A DNA stretch of 64,000 nucleotides from Peptococcaceae bacterium BRH_c8a (lineage in GTDB: Bacteria > Bacillota > Desulfotomaculia > Desulfotomaculales > Desulfallaceae): positions 1-64,000 of the forward strand of contig LADP01000033.1 in NCBI GenBank assembly GCA_000961575.1, in the 5' to 3' direction. Below the pieces are notes generated by a model. The model was not told the DNA's origin and did not search any database. It was given only the letters and a program-made list of their open reading frames with translations. This document shows, piece by piece, positions 38,410 through 48,627 of this stretch; the first letter of the stretch is position 1; the number at the start of each line of letters is the position of its first letter. The position numbers and the translations under genes are program-made.

Positions 38410-39051
38410 ATGCAGCTTACCAAGCGGCAAGAGCATATATTAGACATAGTAAAAACTGAAGGCCCCATTACCGGCGAGCAAATTGCCGAGCGGCTAAATC
38501 TTACCAGGGCTACACTGCGCCCGGATATGGCCATATTAACCATGTCCGGAATACTAGAGGCGCGCCCCCGGGTAGGCTATTTTTACAGTGGTAAAAAGCC
38601 TGGCCGGATGCTGGCCGACAAGTTGCACCAGGTGCTGGTGGGAGAAATTAAGTCGGTACCGGTGGTGGTGCCGGAAAAGTGCACAGTTTATGACGCCGTG
38701 GTGACCATGTTTATTGAGGACGTGGGCACCTTGTTTGCCGTTCGGGAAGGCGGGTACCTGGAAGGGGTTATTTCACGCAAGGACCTGCTTAAGTTTACCT
38801 TGGGCGGACAGGATATTAATAAACTGCCTGTTGGTGTGATTATGACCAGGATGCCCAACGTCGTATACGTGGAGCCTGAAGATTCCGTATGGGAAGCCGC
38901 TCGTAAACTAATTATCCACGAGGTCGACGCATTGCCGGTGGTCAGAGAATTTAAAGGTGAGAACGGCATGTCTGCCCTAGAGGTCATCGGTCGGATTAGC
39001 AAGACTAACATTACCAGATTGTTTGTGGAACTGGGCGAGGGTAATTTTTAA
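38410..39051 (+). CDS. ccpN: CcpN-like transcriptional repressor with CBS pair
   Basis: 213 residues: N-terminal winged helix (TKRQEHILDIVKTEGPITGEQIAERLNLTRATLRPDM) and two CBS domains (about 80-210). CcpN of Bacillus (YqzB) represses gluconeogenic genes and senses ATP/ADP through the CBS pair. Next to ppsR-ppdK, it likely controls pyruvate/PEP metabolism (inference). ATG 38410 with an AAGGGG SD. Confidence 0.9.
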   Translation: MQLTKRQEHILDIVKTEGPITGEQIAERLNLTRATLRPDMAILTMSGILEARPRVGYFYSGKKPGRMLADKLHQVLVGEIKSVPVVVPEKCTVYDAVVTMFIEDVGTLFAVREGGYLEGVISRKDLLKFTLGGQDINKLPVGVIMTRMPNVVYVEPEDSVWEAARKLIIHEVDALPVVREFKGENGMSALEVIGRISKTNITRLFVELGEGNF

Positions 39052-39082
39052 GTAGGAAGTTTCATTTGGGGGGGCGGTTTAC

Positions 39083-39919
39083 ATTTCCGCAGCAAGTAAC
39101 CAATCTAACCGTATAGTATATATAATTTCGGACTCCATCGGTGAAACGGCTGAACTAGTGGTGCGGGCTGCCGCCAGCCAGTTTAACGGCGATGGCGTGG
39201 ACATACATAGAGTACCTTACGTCAACGATGCATCCGAAATCCCGGAAATAGTGGAAGAAGTAGCTGGTTTTAACAGCATGATTGCCTACACTCTGGTGCT
39301 GCCTGAGCTAAAGGCAACCCTGATCAGGGAAGCCCAAAGGCACAACATAATTACCGTAGATATCATGGGGCCGGTGCTGGAAGCGTTGACCAAACTGGAG
39401 GGACGCCCACCCAGGCTGGAACCGGGACTTGTGCGTAAGACCGACCAGGAATACTTTAGCAAAGTAGAAGCCATTGAATTTGCAGTTAAGTATGATGATG
39501 GTAAAGACCCCCGGGGTATTACCCGGGCCGATCTGGTGGTCATCGGCGTCAGTCGCACCTCTAAAACACCGTTGTGTATGTATCTGGCCCATCGACGGAT
39601 TAAAGCGGCCAACGTGCCCCTGGTTCCTGAGGTAGCGCCGCCGGACGAGATTTTTCATTTGCCCTCCCACCGGATGATCGGGCTGACTATCAGACCCAGT
39701 ATATTAAATGAAATCCGTCGGGAACGACTCAAATCGCTGGGACTTACATCGAGCGCGGATTACGCCAGTATGGAGCGCATCCTTAGAGAACTTGAATACG
39801 CCGAAGGGATTATGAAAAAAGCCGGCTGTTCAATTATCGACGTGTCTAACAAAGCTGTTGAGGAAACTGCCAGCAGAGTGCTGGAAATTTACTACAGGGG
39901 GCAGAGGTATGGCAAGTAA
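39083..39919 (+). CDS. ppsR: PPDK regulatory protein (kinase/phosphorylase)
   Basis: Bifunctional enzyme that inactivates PPDK by ADP-dependent Thr phosphorylation and reactivates it by Pi-dependent dephosphorylation. The family N-terminus IVYIISDSIGETAELVVRAA is present, and the P-loop-like GVSRTSKTP follows. The frame is open from 39056, but no ATG, GTG or TTG lies in it before 39158, which is already inside the conserved core. The best start is ATT 39083, eight bases after GGGGGGG. Alternatively TTG 39066 (SD AGGAAG) would work if the seven-G run had one more G. Overlaps ppdK by 11 bases. Start uncertain, identity firm. Confidence 0.88.
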   Translation: MSAASNQSNRIVYIISDSIGETAELVVRAAASQFNGDGVDIHRVPYVNDASEIPEIVEEVAGFNSMIAYTLVLPELKATLIREAQRHNIITVDIMGPVLEALTKLEGRPPRLEPGLVRKTDQEYFSKVEAIEFAVKYDDGKDPRGITRADLVVIGVSRTSKTPLCMYLAHRRIKAANVPLVPEVAPPDEIFHLPSHRMIGLTIRPSILNEIRRERLKSLGLTSSADYASMERILRELEYAEGIMKKAGCSIIDVSNKAVEETASRVLEIYYRGQRYGK

Positions 39920-42554
39920 AAAGTGGGTTTACACATTTGCAGAAGGCCGGGCCGATATGAAGGACTTGCTGGGCGGCAAGGGCGCAAACCTGGCAGAAAT
40001 GACCAACATCGGCCTGCCTGTTCCGCCCGGTATCATAGTTACCACCCAAGCGTGCATTCAGTTTTATAATGAAAACAGACAGTTCCCGCCCGGGATGGAA
40101 GACCAGGTGCGGGAAAAAATGAGCACCCTAGAGGAAAAAACCGGCAAGCAATTCGGCAACCCTGATAACCCGCTGCTGGTCAGTGTGCGTTCCGGGGCGG
40201 TTATTTCCATGCCCGGCATGATGGACACGGTATTAAACCTGGGTTTGAACGACGATACCGTGCGCGGCCTGGCCCAAGAGTCCGGAGACAACCGGTTCGC
40301 CATGGACTGTTACCGTCGTTTTCTTAATATGTTCGGCGACGTGGTACTGGGTATTGACCATAATAAATTTGAACGCATCCTTGGCACACATAAGGATAAA
40401 GCCGAAGTCCGGTACGACAACCAGTTAAGTGATGAACAATGGCAGGCTGTGGTAGAAGATTACAAAAAACTAATCCTGCGGGAAACCGGGGAACCGTTCC
40501 CCCAGGAGCCCATGGAGCAGTTATTTAAAGCTTTATATGCAGTGTTTAACTCTTGGAATAGTGACCGTGCTATTGTATATCGTAAGGTTAACAAGATACC
40601 CGATGACCTGGGTACCGCGGTTAACATCCAAGCCATGGTTTTCGGCAATCTGGGCAACGACTGTGGCACCGGCGTCGCTTTTACCCGCGACCCGTCCACC
40701 GGTACCAGGGAACTTTACGGCGAGTATCTTATTAATGCCCAGGGTGAGGACGTGGTGGCAGGTATCAGGACGCCGCAGCCCATCGCCACACTGAAAAACG
40801 AAATGCCCGCAGTTTACGAGGAGTTTGACCGTATTTGCGGATTGTTGGAAAAACACTATCGCAATATGCAAGATATCGAATTTACCATTGAACGCGGCAA
40901 ACTTTTCATGCTGCAGACCCGTAACGGTAAACGTACAGCCCAAGCCGCCATGAAGATTGCTGTCGACATGGTTAACGAGGGGCTGATCAACAAAGAAGAG
41001 GCCATTATGCGAGTGGAACCAGCTCACCTGGACCACCTGCTGCATCGCCGCATTGATCCCGATGCTAAACTTGATGTAATAGCCACCGGCCTCCCCGCAT
41101 CGCCCGGAGCTGCCGGCGGCATGGTGGTATTTAGCTCCGACGAAGCCGAAAAATTAGCTCAGGAAGGCCACAAGGTAATTCTGGTGCGTACTGAGACCAC
41201 CCCGGACGACATACATGGTATTGTAGCCGCTCAGGGTATCCTCACTTCCAGAGGCGGGATGACCAGTCACGCCGCTGTGGTGGCCCGGGGTATGGGCAAA
41301 CCTTGTGTCTGCGGATGCGAGGCCATCCGTATTGATTATGATCAGGAACTTTTTTCAGTTAACGGGTTAACCCTTAAAAAGGGCGATATTGTATCCATTG
41401 ATGGATCCACTGGCCAGGTAATCATGGGCCAGGTGCCTATGATTGACCCCGAACTGGGAGAGGAATTTCGTAAATTGCTCATCTGGGCGGATGAAATACG
41501 CACCCTAGGCGTGCGTACCAATGCCGACACCACGGAAGACTCAGTCAAAGCCAGGGAATTCGGGGCCGAGGGTATTGGACTGACCAGAACTGAGCACATG
41601 TTTATGGCTCAGGAGCGATTACCCATTGTACAGGAGATGATCCTGGCCGGCACAGATGAAGAAAGGGACGATGCCCTAGCCAAGTTGCTGCCCATGCAGG
41701 AAGAAGACTTTTACGGCATTTTCAAGGCCATGGAAGGCCTGCCGGTGACAATTAGGCTCTTAGACCCGCCGCTGCATGAATTTTTGCCCAATGCTGAAGA
41801 GTTAATGGTGGAGATCACCAGGTTGAAACTTACCGGTGGCGACGCCGTGGAATTGCAACAGAAAGAAGAACTACTTAGAAAAGTGCGCTCCCTGTCCGAA
41901 TTTAACCCCATGCTGGGTCACCGGGGATGCCGCCTGGGAATAACTTTCCCTGACGTTTACGCTATGCAGGCCAGGGCAATCTTCCAGGCGGTGGCGCGGT
42001 TGGTGCAGGAAGGCTGCCAGGTAATACCCGAAGTTGAAATCCCGCTGGTTATAGAAGTAAAAGAACTGATTTACCTGCGTGCACTGGTGGAACAGACAGC
42101 CACAGATGTGATGAAGGAATCCGGCATTGCGTTCGAATATACCGTGGGTACCATGATTGAAGTGCCCCGGGCCGCCCTTTTGGCCGATGAAATAGCAGCT
42201 GTTGCGGACTTTTTCTCCTTTGGCACCAATGATCTGACTCAGACCACTCTGGGCTTTAGCCGTGACGATGCTGAGGGCAAGTTTTTACAGCACTACACAG
42301 AAAAGAAAATCCTGTCTGATAACCCCTTTGCGGTACTGGATCGCAAGGGTGTGGGCAAACTGATGGAAATGGCTGTAAAACTGGGCCGGGATGTTAAACC
42401 CGATTTGTTAATTGGTATTTGCGGTGAGCATGGCGGAGAACCTTCATCCATTGAGTTTTGCCACTTGATTGGATTAAATTACGTCAGTTGCTCTCCCTTC
42501 CGGGTACCCATTGCCCGTCTGGCCGCTGCCCAGGCCAAGGTTAAAAACGGTTAA
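39909..42554 (+). CDS. ppdK: pyruvate, phosphate dikinase
   Basis: Interconverts pyruvate + ATP + Pi and PEP + AMP + PPi. 881 residues: N-terminal ATP-grasp region (GGKGANLAEMTNIGLPVPPG), the phosphohistidine domain with GGMTSHAAVVARGMGKPCVCG, and a C-terminal PEP-binding TIM barrel (GTNDLTQTTLGFSRDD...CGEHGG). ATG 39909 has an AGGGGGCAGAGG SD and overlaps ppsR, its regulator. In anaerobes it supports PPi-linked glycolysis or gluconeogenesis. Confidence 0.97.
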   Translation: MASKKWVYTFAEGRADMKDLLGGKGANLAEMTNIGLPVPPGIIVTTQACIQFYNENRQFPPGMEDQVREKMSTLEEKTGKQFGNPDNPLLVSVRSGAVISMPGMMDTVLNLGLNDDTVRGLAQESGDNRFAMDCYRRFLNMFGDVVLGIDHNKFERILGTHKDKAEVRYDNQLSDEQWQAVVEDYKKLILRETGEPFPQEPMEQLFKALYAVFNSWNSDRAIVYRKVNKIPDDLGTAVNIQAMVFGNLGNDCGTGVAFTRDPSTGTRELYGEYLINAQGEDVVAGIRTPQPIATLKNEMPAVYEEFDRICGLLEKHYRNMQDIEFTIERGKLFMLQTRNGKRTAQAAMKIAVDMVNEGLINKEEAIMRVEPAHLDHLLHRRIDPDAKLDVIATGLPASPGAAGGMVVFSSDEAEKLAQEGHKVILVRTETTPDDIHGIVAAQGILTSRGGMTSHAAVVARGMGKPCVCGCEAIRIDYDQELFSVNGLTLKKGDIVSIDGSTGQVIMGQVPMIDPELGEEFRKLLIWADEIRTLGVRTNADTTEDSVKAREFGAEGIGLTRTEHMFMAQERLPIVQEMILAGTDEERDDALAKLLPMQEEDFYGIFKAMEGLPVTIRLLDPPLHEFLPNAEELMVEITRLKLTGGDAVELQQKEELLRKVRSLSEFNPMLGHRGCRLGITFPDVYAMQARAIFQAVARLVQEGCQVIPEVEIPLVIEVKELIYLRALVEQTATDVMKESGIAFEYTVGTMIEVPRAALLADEIAAVADFFSFGTNDLTQTTLGFSRDDAEGKFLQHYTEKKILSDNPFAVLDRKGVGKLMEMAVKLGRDVKPDLLIGICGEHGGEPSSIEFCHLIGLNYVSCSPFRVPIARLAAAQAKVKNG

Positions 42555-42575
42555 CACGAAAGGCTCATCAAAAGG

Positions 42576-42616
42576 GCCCGGTGCCTTTCCGTTCTTGGAA
42601 AGCCACCGGGCTCTTC
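42576..42616 (+). terminator. terminator after ppdK
   Basis: GCCCGGTG and CTTTCC pair with GGAAAG and CACCGGGC around a GTTCTT loop, followed by a T-rich tail. The rest of the gap to 42833 is AT-rich with no other feature seen. Confidence 0.8.
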
Positions 42617-42833
42617 TTTGCGCCATTTTTGGTCTTCTGTAATCTTAATTTCTAATTTCATAATTTGCCTATTAATAAAGCTATTATTTAGTTATTCTTA
42701 ATTTTTTATTAAAAATTTGTTAACAAAAAGGAAAATGGGAAAAAAATATAGAAGTAAGTATTCCTTCAAATGGAAAAAAATATTGCTTGTGCATGTCATA
42801 ACATAGTGGGCAGATTTTAGGCGGTGTAGCGGC

Positions 42834-43412
42834 GTGGATCAGGCCAGGCTCTTCTGGGCTGTAAATTTACCAGCTGAAATAAAAACAAAACTGGCTTCGT
42901 TGCGATCCCTAATGCGGGGAGTGCCGGTTGACGTTAAGTGGGTGGAACAACAAAATCTGCATCTGACTGTTAAATTTATGGGCGATGTGGACCGCACAAA
43001 GATTAATGACACTGTGCAGGCAGTGAAGCTTGCCGCGGCGGGTAGTGGGCCAATCAGTCTGGAACTTCACGGGACGGGCTTTTTCCCGCATTCACGGCAA
43101 CCGCGGGTAATCTGGGTTGGTGTAAGGGGTGAAGTGGAAAAGTTTCGCCGGTTGCACCAATTGGTTGAAAAAAGCCTAATTGCGTTTGGTTTTCCACCCG
43201 ATGGCAAGGGTTTTTCACCGCATCTGACCGTGGGGCGGGTTCGTTCTCCAAAGGGTGTCGGAGACCTGGTACAAAAAATTTTAACAGTGACGCAGGAATC
43301 GGCCTGTTTCGGCAGAGTAGATGTAACAACCATAGAATTGATGGAAAGCGAATTAACTCGCAGGGGACCGGTTTATTCGGTAGTGGACGGGGTAACACTT
43401 AGTGGTGTGTAG
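42834..43412 (+). CDS. thpR: RNA 2',3'-cyclic phosphodiesterase
   Basis: 2H-family phosphoesterase, 192 residues, with the two HxTx motifs HLTVKF (about residue 44) and HLTVGR (about residue 128). It hydrolyses 2',3'-cyclic phosphates on RNA; older name 2'-5' RNA ligase. GTG start. Confidence 0.92.
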   Translation: MDQARLFWAVNLPAEIKTKLASLRSLMRGVPVDVKWVEQQNLHLTVKFMGDVDRTKINDTVQAVKLAAAGSGPISLELHGTGFFPHSRQPRVIWVGVRGEVEKFRRLHQLVEKSLIAFGFPPDGKGFSPHLTVGRVRSPKGVGDLVQKILTVTQESACFGRVDVTTIELMESELTRRGPVYSVVDGVTLSGV

Positions 43413-43549
43413 CAGACAGTTCGCGGGCCTGGCCCCGGAAACAAGTTCCAGCCGTATCTACTGCGGTTGATAGGCTGTTTACCAAGTATAAAACCCCTGC
43501 ATGGGCATACATTTTTAATGAGCCGTTTTTGAAAAGAGGTTGATACAAA

Positions 43550-44155
43550 ATGTTTATTATCGCTATAAATGGAAGTCCTAATCCTAGAGGTAATACCGCT
43601 CATATGCTTAGGACTGCACTGGATGAGGTTGCCGGGGCGGGGGCCGAAGGCCACTTTATGCAAGCAAGTGACCTGATCACCAAGGCTAAAGTTCCTTACT
43701 GCATAGCTTGCTCCAACCCGTGCGACGGCAAGTGTTACAGTGGTACGCCCCTTGAAGACGCGTTTAGCCTGCTACGACGTTGTGATGGCATTATCATGGG
43801 CAGTCCGGTTTATTTCTGTACTGTATCGGCCCCGCTCAAGTCATTTTGGGATAAAACCAGGTCATTGCGTAAGGATAAAGCGCTCCTGAACGTTGCCGGT
43901 GGTGCCCTTTCCGTGGCTGCTGCCCGTTATGGCGGGCAGGAAACCACCCTGCGTGCCATGCAGGACATGATGCTTTGTCAAGGTATGACCGTGGTGGGTG
44001 ACGGTTTTGTCGATGATGATGCCGGTCACTTGGGCGCCTGTGCCCAACGCCCATCCAGCGAAGACCAAAACGGAATAACACGAACCCGGGTATTGGCCCG
44101 GCGGGTTCTACAGGTGGCCAGAGCCACCATGGAACTTCGCGCTCACAGGACTTGA
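43550..44155 (+). CDS. flavodoxin-family NAD(P)H:FMN oxidoreductase
   Basis: 201 residues with the flavodoxin-like P-site AINGSPNPRGNTAHM and GSPVYFCTVSAPLKSFWDKT. A Cys-rich loop (YCIACSNPCDGKCY) resembles that of iron-sulfur flavoproteins. Probably a redox enzyme with FMN; partner unknown. A paralogue with a similar layout is at 51180-51806. Confidence 0.85.
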   Translation: MFIIAINGSPNPRGNTAHMLRTALDEVAGAGAEGHFMQASDLITKAKVPYCIACSNPCDGKCYSGTPLEDAFSLLRRCDGIIMGSPVYFCTVSAPLKSFWDKTRSLRKDKALLNVAGGALSVAAARYGGQETTLRAMQDMMLCQGMTVVGDGFVDDDAGHLGACAQRPSSEDQNGITRTRVLARRVLQVARATMELRAHRT

Positions 44156-44255
44156 CATAAGTATCCTGAACGCCCCGCCGGTTTATGAACTGGGGGGGTT
44201 AACTGTTTAATTTGCAAGAAGTCAGTAGTTTAATTAGGGCGGAGGTGTGTGCGGG

Positions 44256-45269
44256 GTGGATTTTCGCCGGCAGACGGAATTATTGGAAGATGAGTATCTA
44301 TCGCCATTTGCCGCTCACAGTAGTCGCTCAGTCGGGCGAATCAAAGGTGAGGAACTCTGCCAGGTACGTACAGAATTTCAGCGCGACCGCGACCGGATTA
44401 TTCATTCCAAATCATTCCGCCGTTTGAAGCATAAGACGCAGGTCTTTATCATCCCCGAGGGGGATCACTACCGCACCCGGCTTACCCACACCCTGGAAGT
44501 GGCCCAGATTAGCAGGACGATAGCCCGGGCGCTACGGTTGAATGAAGACCTCACCGAGGCCATTGCATTAGGGCACGATCTGGGACACACTCCATTTGGC
44601 CACTCCGGTGAGAGCGCACTGGCAGAGGTAATGCCTGGTGGGTTTAAACACAACCGACAAAGCCTGCGGGTGGTGGAAGAGTTGGAAGGCGGTCGGGGCC
44701 TTAACCTAACGGCCGAAGTCCGGGACGGCATACTTAACCACACCGGACCCCAAAAGCCAACCACCCTGGAAGGGCAAATAGTTAAAATAGCCGACCGCGT
44801 CGCCTATATTAATCACGATATCGACGATGCTATCAGGGGCGGGATAATCAGGGTCAACGACCTGCCTGCCAGTTGTCTTGATGTGTTGGGCAGGGAACAC
44901 CGCACCCGCATTAACAGCATGGTGATGGATTTAATTGAAAGTAGCCTCAACAGGCCTTTTATCGGCATGAGTTCGCGGGTACAGCAGTCTACCGATAAGC
45001 TGAGAACTTACCTGTTTCAAAACGTGTATATTGATACGGATGCCAAGCGCGAGGAAGGTAAAGCCCGGCATGTTGTCCAATACCTCTTTCAGTATTGGAC
45101 CGAGCATCCCGACAAAATGCCCCCCGAACATCGGGAGCGGGCTCAGCAAGTAGGGGTACAGCGGGCTGTCTGCGATTACATAGCAGGTATGACCGACCGT
45201 TATGCCATTGCTCGCTTCAAGGCTTTATTTATACCGAGTTCATTTGCTATTCCCGGGGAAGGCGGATGA
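44256..45269 (+). CDS. dgt: dGTPase-like HD phosphohydrolase
   Basis: dNTP triphosphohydrolase of the short (type 2) class, 337 residues. HD metal motifs are THTLEVAQISRTIARAL and GHDLGHTPFGHSGE; also KSFRRLKHKTQVF. The start is GTG 44256, eight bases after GGAGGTG. It lies before dnaG as in many Clostridia. Confidence 0.92.
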   Translation: MDFRRQTELLEDEYLSPFAAHSSRSVGRIKGEELCQVRTEFQRDRDRIIHSKSFRRLKHKTQVFIIPEGDHYRTRLTHTLEVAQISRTIARALRLNEDLTEAIALGHDLGHTPFGHSGESALAEVMPGGFKHNRQSLRVVEELEGGRGLNLTAEVRDGILNHTGPQKPTTLEGQIVKIADRVAYINHDIDDAIRGGIIRVNDLPASCLDVLGREHRTRINSMVMDLIESSLNRPFIGMSSRVQQSTDKLRTYLFQNVYIDTDAKREEGKARHVVQYLFQYWTEHPDKMPPEHRERAQQVGVQRAVCDYIAGMTDRYAIARFKALFIPSSFAIPGEGG

Positions 45270-45401
45270 GGTAAAAAAATGTCGAATGAGGAAGGATAAT
45301 TTATAGTGGTAGCGAATAAAAGTTAAACGTTAAATATATTTCTGCCGAATAAAATAATCCGGAAGGGAATTCCAACCTGCCGGGAGAATTCTCAAGTGAA
45401 T

Positions 45402-45459
45402 GTTCGAAAGCCAAGCCAACGTAGAATTTCGAAGTGGAGCTCGCGCGGACTTTTCGAAC
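45402..45459. repeat. TTCGAA-family repeat, copy 2
   Basis: GTTCGAAAG at the left; GAGCTCGCGCGGACTTTTCG plus AAC at the right. Close to the element before dnaJ (11137-11182). The rest of the 230-bp dgt-dnaG gap has no other clear feature. Confidence 0.7.
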
Positions 45460-45499
45460 ATCCTCATTAATGCAGTTGTTTTAGGACGGGTGGTGTACG

Positions 45500-47314
45500 G
45501 TGGGGGGATTCATACCTGAGGAAATACTAGAAAACGTAAGAATGCGGGCAGACATAGTGCAGGTAATATCGGATTACGTGCACTTGCAGAAAAAAGGCAA
45601 GAATTACGTGGGCAACTGCCCTTTCCACCAGGAAAGCAGCCCTTCTTTCACCGTCACGCCGGAAAAGGATATGTTCTATTGTTTCGGTTGCAGTGCCGGA
45701 GGCAATGTTTTTAAATTTATTATGCTGCATCATAACGTTACTTTCCCCGAAGCGGTGAAAATGTTGGGCGACCGGTTTGGGGTGGCGGTGCCGGACGGTT
45801 ACACTCCACAGATTCGTGAACGGCTACGCCGCGAGGAAAAGGCCTGGAAAATTAACGCATTAGCACGGGACTATTTTCATGATGTCTTAATGAAAAGCCC
45901 GGACGGAGCATCAGCAAGGGATTACCTGGCCCGCCGTGGAATAACCAGGGAGATAATCAGTGATTTCAAACTTGGTTTTGCGTTACCGGCTTGGGATGAT
46001 TTGATTAAAACTATGCAGGGCTCGGGTATTGGTGTACAGGATTTGCTGGAAGTTGGCCTGGCGGTTAGTGGGGATCGCAAAACCTACGACCGATTTCGCT
46101 CCCGTTTGATGTTCCCCATCACTGATGCCTTGGGGCGGGTGGCGGGGTTTGGCGGTCGGGTGCTGGACGACCGGTTGCCCAAGTACCTGAACACACAGGA
46201 AACAGAATACTTCAGCAAGGGCAAGGTTTTGTACGGGCTTGATAGAGCCCGGCAGGCGGTTCGCGATACCGGTTACCTGGTTATTACCGAGGGGTACATG
46301 GATACCATCGCTGCGCACCAGTTTGGCATTACCAATACCGTGGCTGCTCTGGGTACCAGTTTAACCCGTGAACACAGCCGTTTATTAATGAATTACGCCA
46401 GTGAAATAATTATCGCCTTTGATGCTGATGCTGCCGGGGTAGCCGCCTCGTTGCGGGGGTTGGATATATTACAGGAACTGGGCGGCCGGGTAAGGGTGCT
46501 TACTTTGCCGGAAGGAAAAGACCCCGATGAATTCTTGCGGGCGCGTGGGGCCGGGGATTTCAAGCAGCAAATTGAACAGGCCACGCCACTGGTAGAGTAT
46601 CGCTTAAAACAAGCGATGGAAAAACACGGCAACACCCCTTTTAATAAAGAAGCGGTATTGGGTGAAATGCTCCCTGTACTTGCAGCTATGAACAGCGAAC
46701 TGGAAAGAAGCGAGGGCGTAAAACTGGTGTCTTCAAGGCTATATACCGGTTATCACGTGATAGCCGATGAATTAACGAGATTTTCTGCTCAACAACGAAA
46801 AAAATGGACAAAATCGGATAATATTACTAATAATAAGCATAATATTATTAATAGGAAAAAGTCTGATTTCGGAGAAAGAGCTGAATTGGGCCTGCTTAAG
46901 CTGATGCTTGAAAATACCGGCAAAATAAGTCAGGTAACTGGTGAACTGCCCGGTAATTTCTTTAAAAATCCCTTTTGTTATGGGGTCTACGATAAGGTTT
47001 TAGCAATAATACAAAATTCAGGTTTTAGTTTATCTGCTTTGCTTGACTATTTGGAAGAAGATGAACAGCAGCAATTGAGCGCCCTGCTGATGGAACCGTT
47101 CCCTGGAGATAACATAGACGCCATTCTGGCTGGTTATATCGCGGCCATTAAAAGGCGGGAACTCATGCAATCCCGCAATGCTCTACAGGCGGTGCTGGAT
47201 GACACTGAGAAATCGGGAGACAGGGAAGAAATGGCGCGTATTTTACAACAAATAAGCACCATCGACAGGACATTGAAAGGAGGGAAGATGTGCCATGAGG
47301 GAAGGCCAAAATAA
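45500..47314 (+). CDS. dnaG: DNA primase
   Basis: Synthesises RNA primers at the replication fork with DnaB. 604 residues: N-terminal zinc ribbon ([20 protein letters not shown] then CFGC), the RNA-polymerase core, TOPRIM ([21 protein letters not shown]), and a C-terminal helicase-binding domain. Between core and C-terminal domain (about residues 430-455) is an Asn/Lys-rich linker encoded by unusually AT-rich DNA. GTG start. It overlaps rpoD by 20 bases. Confidence 0.96.
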   Translation: MGGFIPEEILENVRMRADIVQVISDYVHLQKKGKNYVGNCPFHQESSPSFTVTPEKDMFYCFGCSAGGNVFKFIMLHHNVTFPEAVKMLGDRFGVAVPDGYTPQIRERLRREEKAWKINALARDYFHDVLMKSPDGASARDYLARRGITREIISDFKLGFALPAWDDLIKTMQGSGIGVQDLLEVGLAVSGDRKTYDRFRSRLMFPITDALGRVAGFGGRVLDDRLPKYLNTQETEYFSKGKVLYGLDRARQAVRDTGYLVITEGYMDTIAAHQFGITNTVAALGTSLTREHSRLLMNYASEIIIAFDADAAGVAASLRGLDILQELGGRVRVLTLPEGKDPDEFLRARGAGDFKQQIEQATPLVEYRLKQAMEKHGNTPFNKEAVLGEMLPVLAAMNSELERSEGVKLVSSRLYTGYHVIADELTRFSAQQRKKWTKSDNITNNKHNIINRKKSDFGERAELGLLKLMLENTGKISQVTGELPGNFFKNPFCYGVYDKVLAIIQNSGFSLSALLDYLEEDEQQQLSALLMEPFPGDNIDAILAGYIAAIKRRELMQSRNALQAVLDDTEKSGDREEMARILQQISTIDRTLKGGKMCHEGRPK

Positions 47315-48401
47315 GAACGAACCCATTAAAGATGTTAAGGAATTAATCGAAAAGGGCAGGAAGCAGGGTGTTCTCACATACCATGAGGTAATGGATAGTC
47401 TTCAGGGCGTGGATCTTACCCCGGAGCAAATTGATGAGGTATATGAAAAATTGGCCGGGTTGGGTATTGAAGTTACTCCTGAAGCCCCGAATGCGGATGA
47501 GGCCAGCGGCACTTCCCTGGAAGACGGAGCTGCAGAGGAAGTTGATGTTGATTTAACCGTCCCCGAGGGCGTTGGTATAGATGACCCGGTACGTATGTAT
47601 CTGAAAGAAATCGGTAGGGTACCTCTCCTTACGCCGGAAGAAGAAATTAATCTGGCCCAAAGGATGGAACAAGGTGACGAGGAGGCCAAGCGCCGCTTGG
47701 CAGAGGCCAACCTGCGTCTGGTGGTAAGCATAGCCAAACGTTACGTGGGCCGGGGCATGCTGTTCCTGGATTTGATTCAGGAAGGTAATCTGGGCCTGAT
47801 TAAGGCCGTGGAGAAGTTCGATTTTCGTAAAGGTTTTAAGTTCAGCACCTATGCCACCTGGTGGATTCGGCAGGCCATAACCAGAGCCATTGCCGACCAG
47901 GCCCGCACCATCCGCATACCGGTGCACATGGTGGAAACTATCAACAAGCTGATTCGGGTCAGTCGGCAGCTATTACAGGAACTTGGCCGCGACCCTGTCC
48001 CCGAAGAAATCGCCCGGGAAATGGGCATAACCGAGGACAAGGTGCGGGAGATTTTAAAGATCGCCCAAGAGCCTGTTTCGCTGGAGACACCTATTGGTGA
48101 GGAAGAAGATTCGCATCTGGGCGACTTTATCGAAGACCATGACGCCCGTGCACCTGCTGAGGAGGCGTCGTTTACACTACTGCGGGAACAACTGGACGAG
48201 GTGCTTGAGACTCTAACTGACCGGGAGCAAAAAGTGCTGAGACTTCGTTTCGGCCTAGACGACGGAAGGGCCAGAACTCTGGAAGAGGTAGGGCAAAAAT
48301 TCGGTGTTACCCGAGAGCGTATCCGCCAGATCGAGGCCAAGACGCTCCGCAAACTGCGTCATCCCAGTCGCAGCAAGAAGCTTAAAGACTACCTGGATTG
48401 A
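47295..48401 (+). CDS. rpoD: primary sigma factor (sigma-A)
   Basis: Housekeeping sigma factor, 368 residues. Region 1.1 (about 10-55), region 1.2 ([21 protein letters not shown]), region 2 ([18 protein letters not shown] to [14 protein letters not shown]), region 3, and region 4.2 ([20 protein letters not shown]). The dnaG-rpoD pair is the classic macromolecular-synthesis operon; rpsU is elsewhere in this window. Confidence 0.98.
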   Translation: MREGQNKNEPIKDVKELIEKGRKQGVLTYHEVMDSLQGVDLTPEQIDEVYEKLAGLGIEVTPEAPNADEASGTSLEDGAAEEVDVDLTVPEGVGIDDPVRMYLKEIGRVPLLTPEEEINLAQRMEQGDEEAKRRLAEANLRLVVSIAKRYVGRGMLFLDLIQEGNLGLIKAVEKFDFRKGFKFSTYATWWIRQAITRAIADQARTIRIPVHMVETINKLIRVSRQLLQELGRDPVPEEIAREMGITEDKVREILKIAQEPVSLETPIGEEEDSHLGDFIEDHDARAPAEEASFTLLREQLDEVLETLTDREQKVLRLRFGLDDGRARTLEEVGQKFGVTRERIRQIEAKTLRKLRHPSRSKKLKDYLD

Positions 48402-48425
48402 CATAATTTATTCGGCTACTCTGTA

Positions 48426-48454
48426 TTGACCTTGGGGGTAACGTATTGTATAAT
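48426..48454 (+). promoter_or_regulatory. promoter of the tRNA cluster
   Basis: TTGACC (48426-48431), 17-bp spacer, perfect TATAAT (48449-48454), 14 bases before the first tRNA. Confidence 0.85.
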
Positions 48455-48468
48455 TACTTTTGCAGCGT

Positions 48469-48543
48469 TCCTCGATAGCTCAACGGTAGAGCATCCGGCT
48501 GTTAACCGGAGGGTTGCTGGTTCGAATCCAGCTCGGGGAGCCA
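48469..48543 (+). tRNA. tRNA-Asn (GTT)
   Basis: Full cloverleaf with encoded CCA; acceptor stem TCCTCGA/TCGGGGA; anticodon loop CTGTTAA; T arm GGTTCGAATCC. Confidence 0.97.
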
Positions 48544-48549
48544 ATCCTC

Positions 48550-48624
48550 GGGCCCATAGCTCAATGGTAGAGCATCCGGCTCATAACCGGCTGGTTCTAG
48601 GTTCGAATCCTAGTGGGCCCACCA
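48550..48624 (+). tRNA. tRNA with CAT anticodon (elongator Met, or Ile2)
   Basis: Acceptor GGGCCCA/TGGGCCC, anticodon loop CTCATAA, encoded CCA. It lacks the initiator hallmarks. CAT could be Met or lysidine-modified Ile2; Met is my preference. Confidence 0.93.
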
Positions 48625-48627
48625 CTT

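Noticed and set aside
47861-48100. Short ORF inside rpoD
   Set aside because: Shadow frame of rpoD regions 2-3 with no SD.
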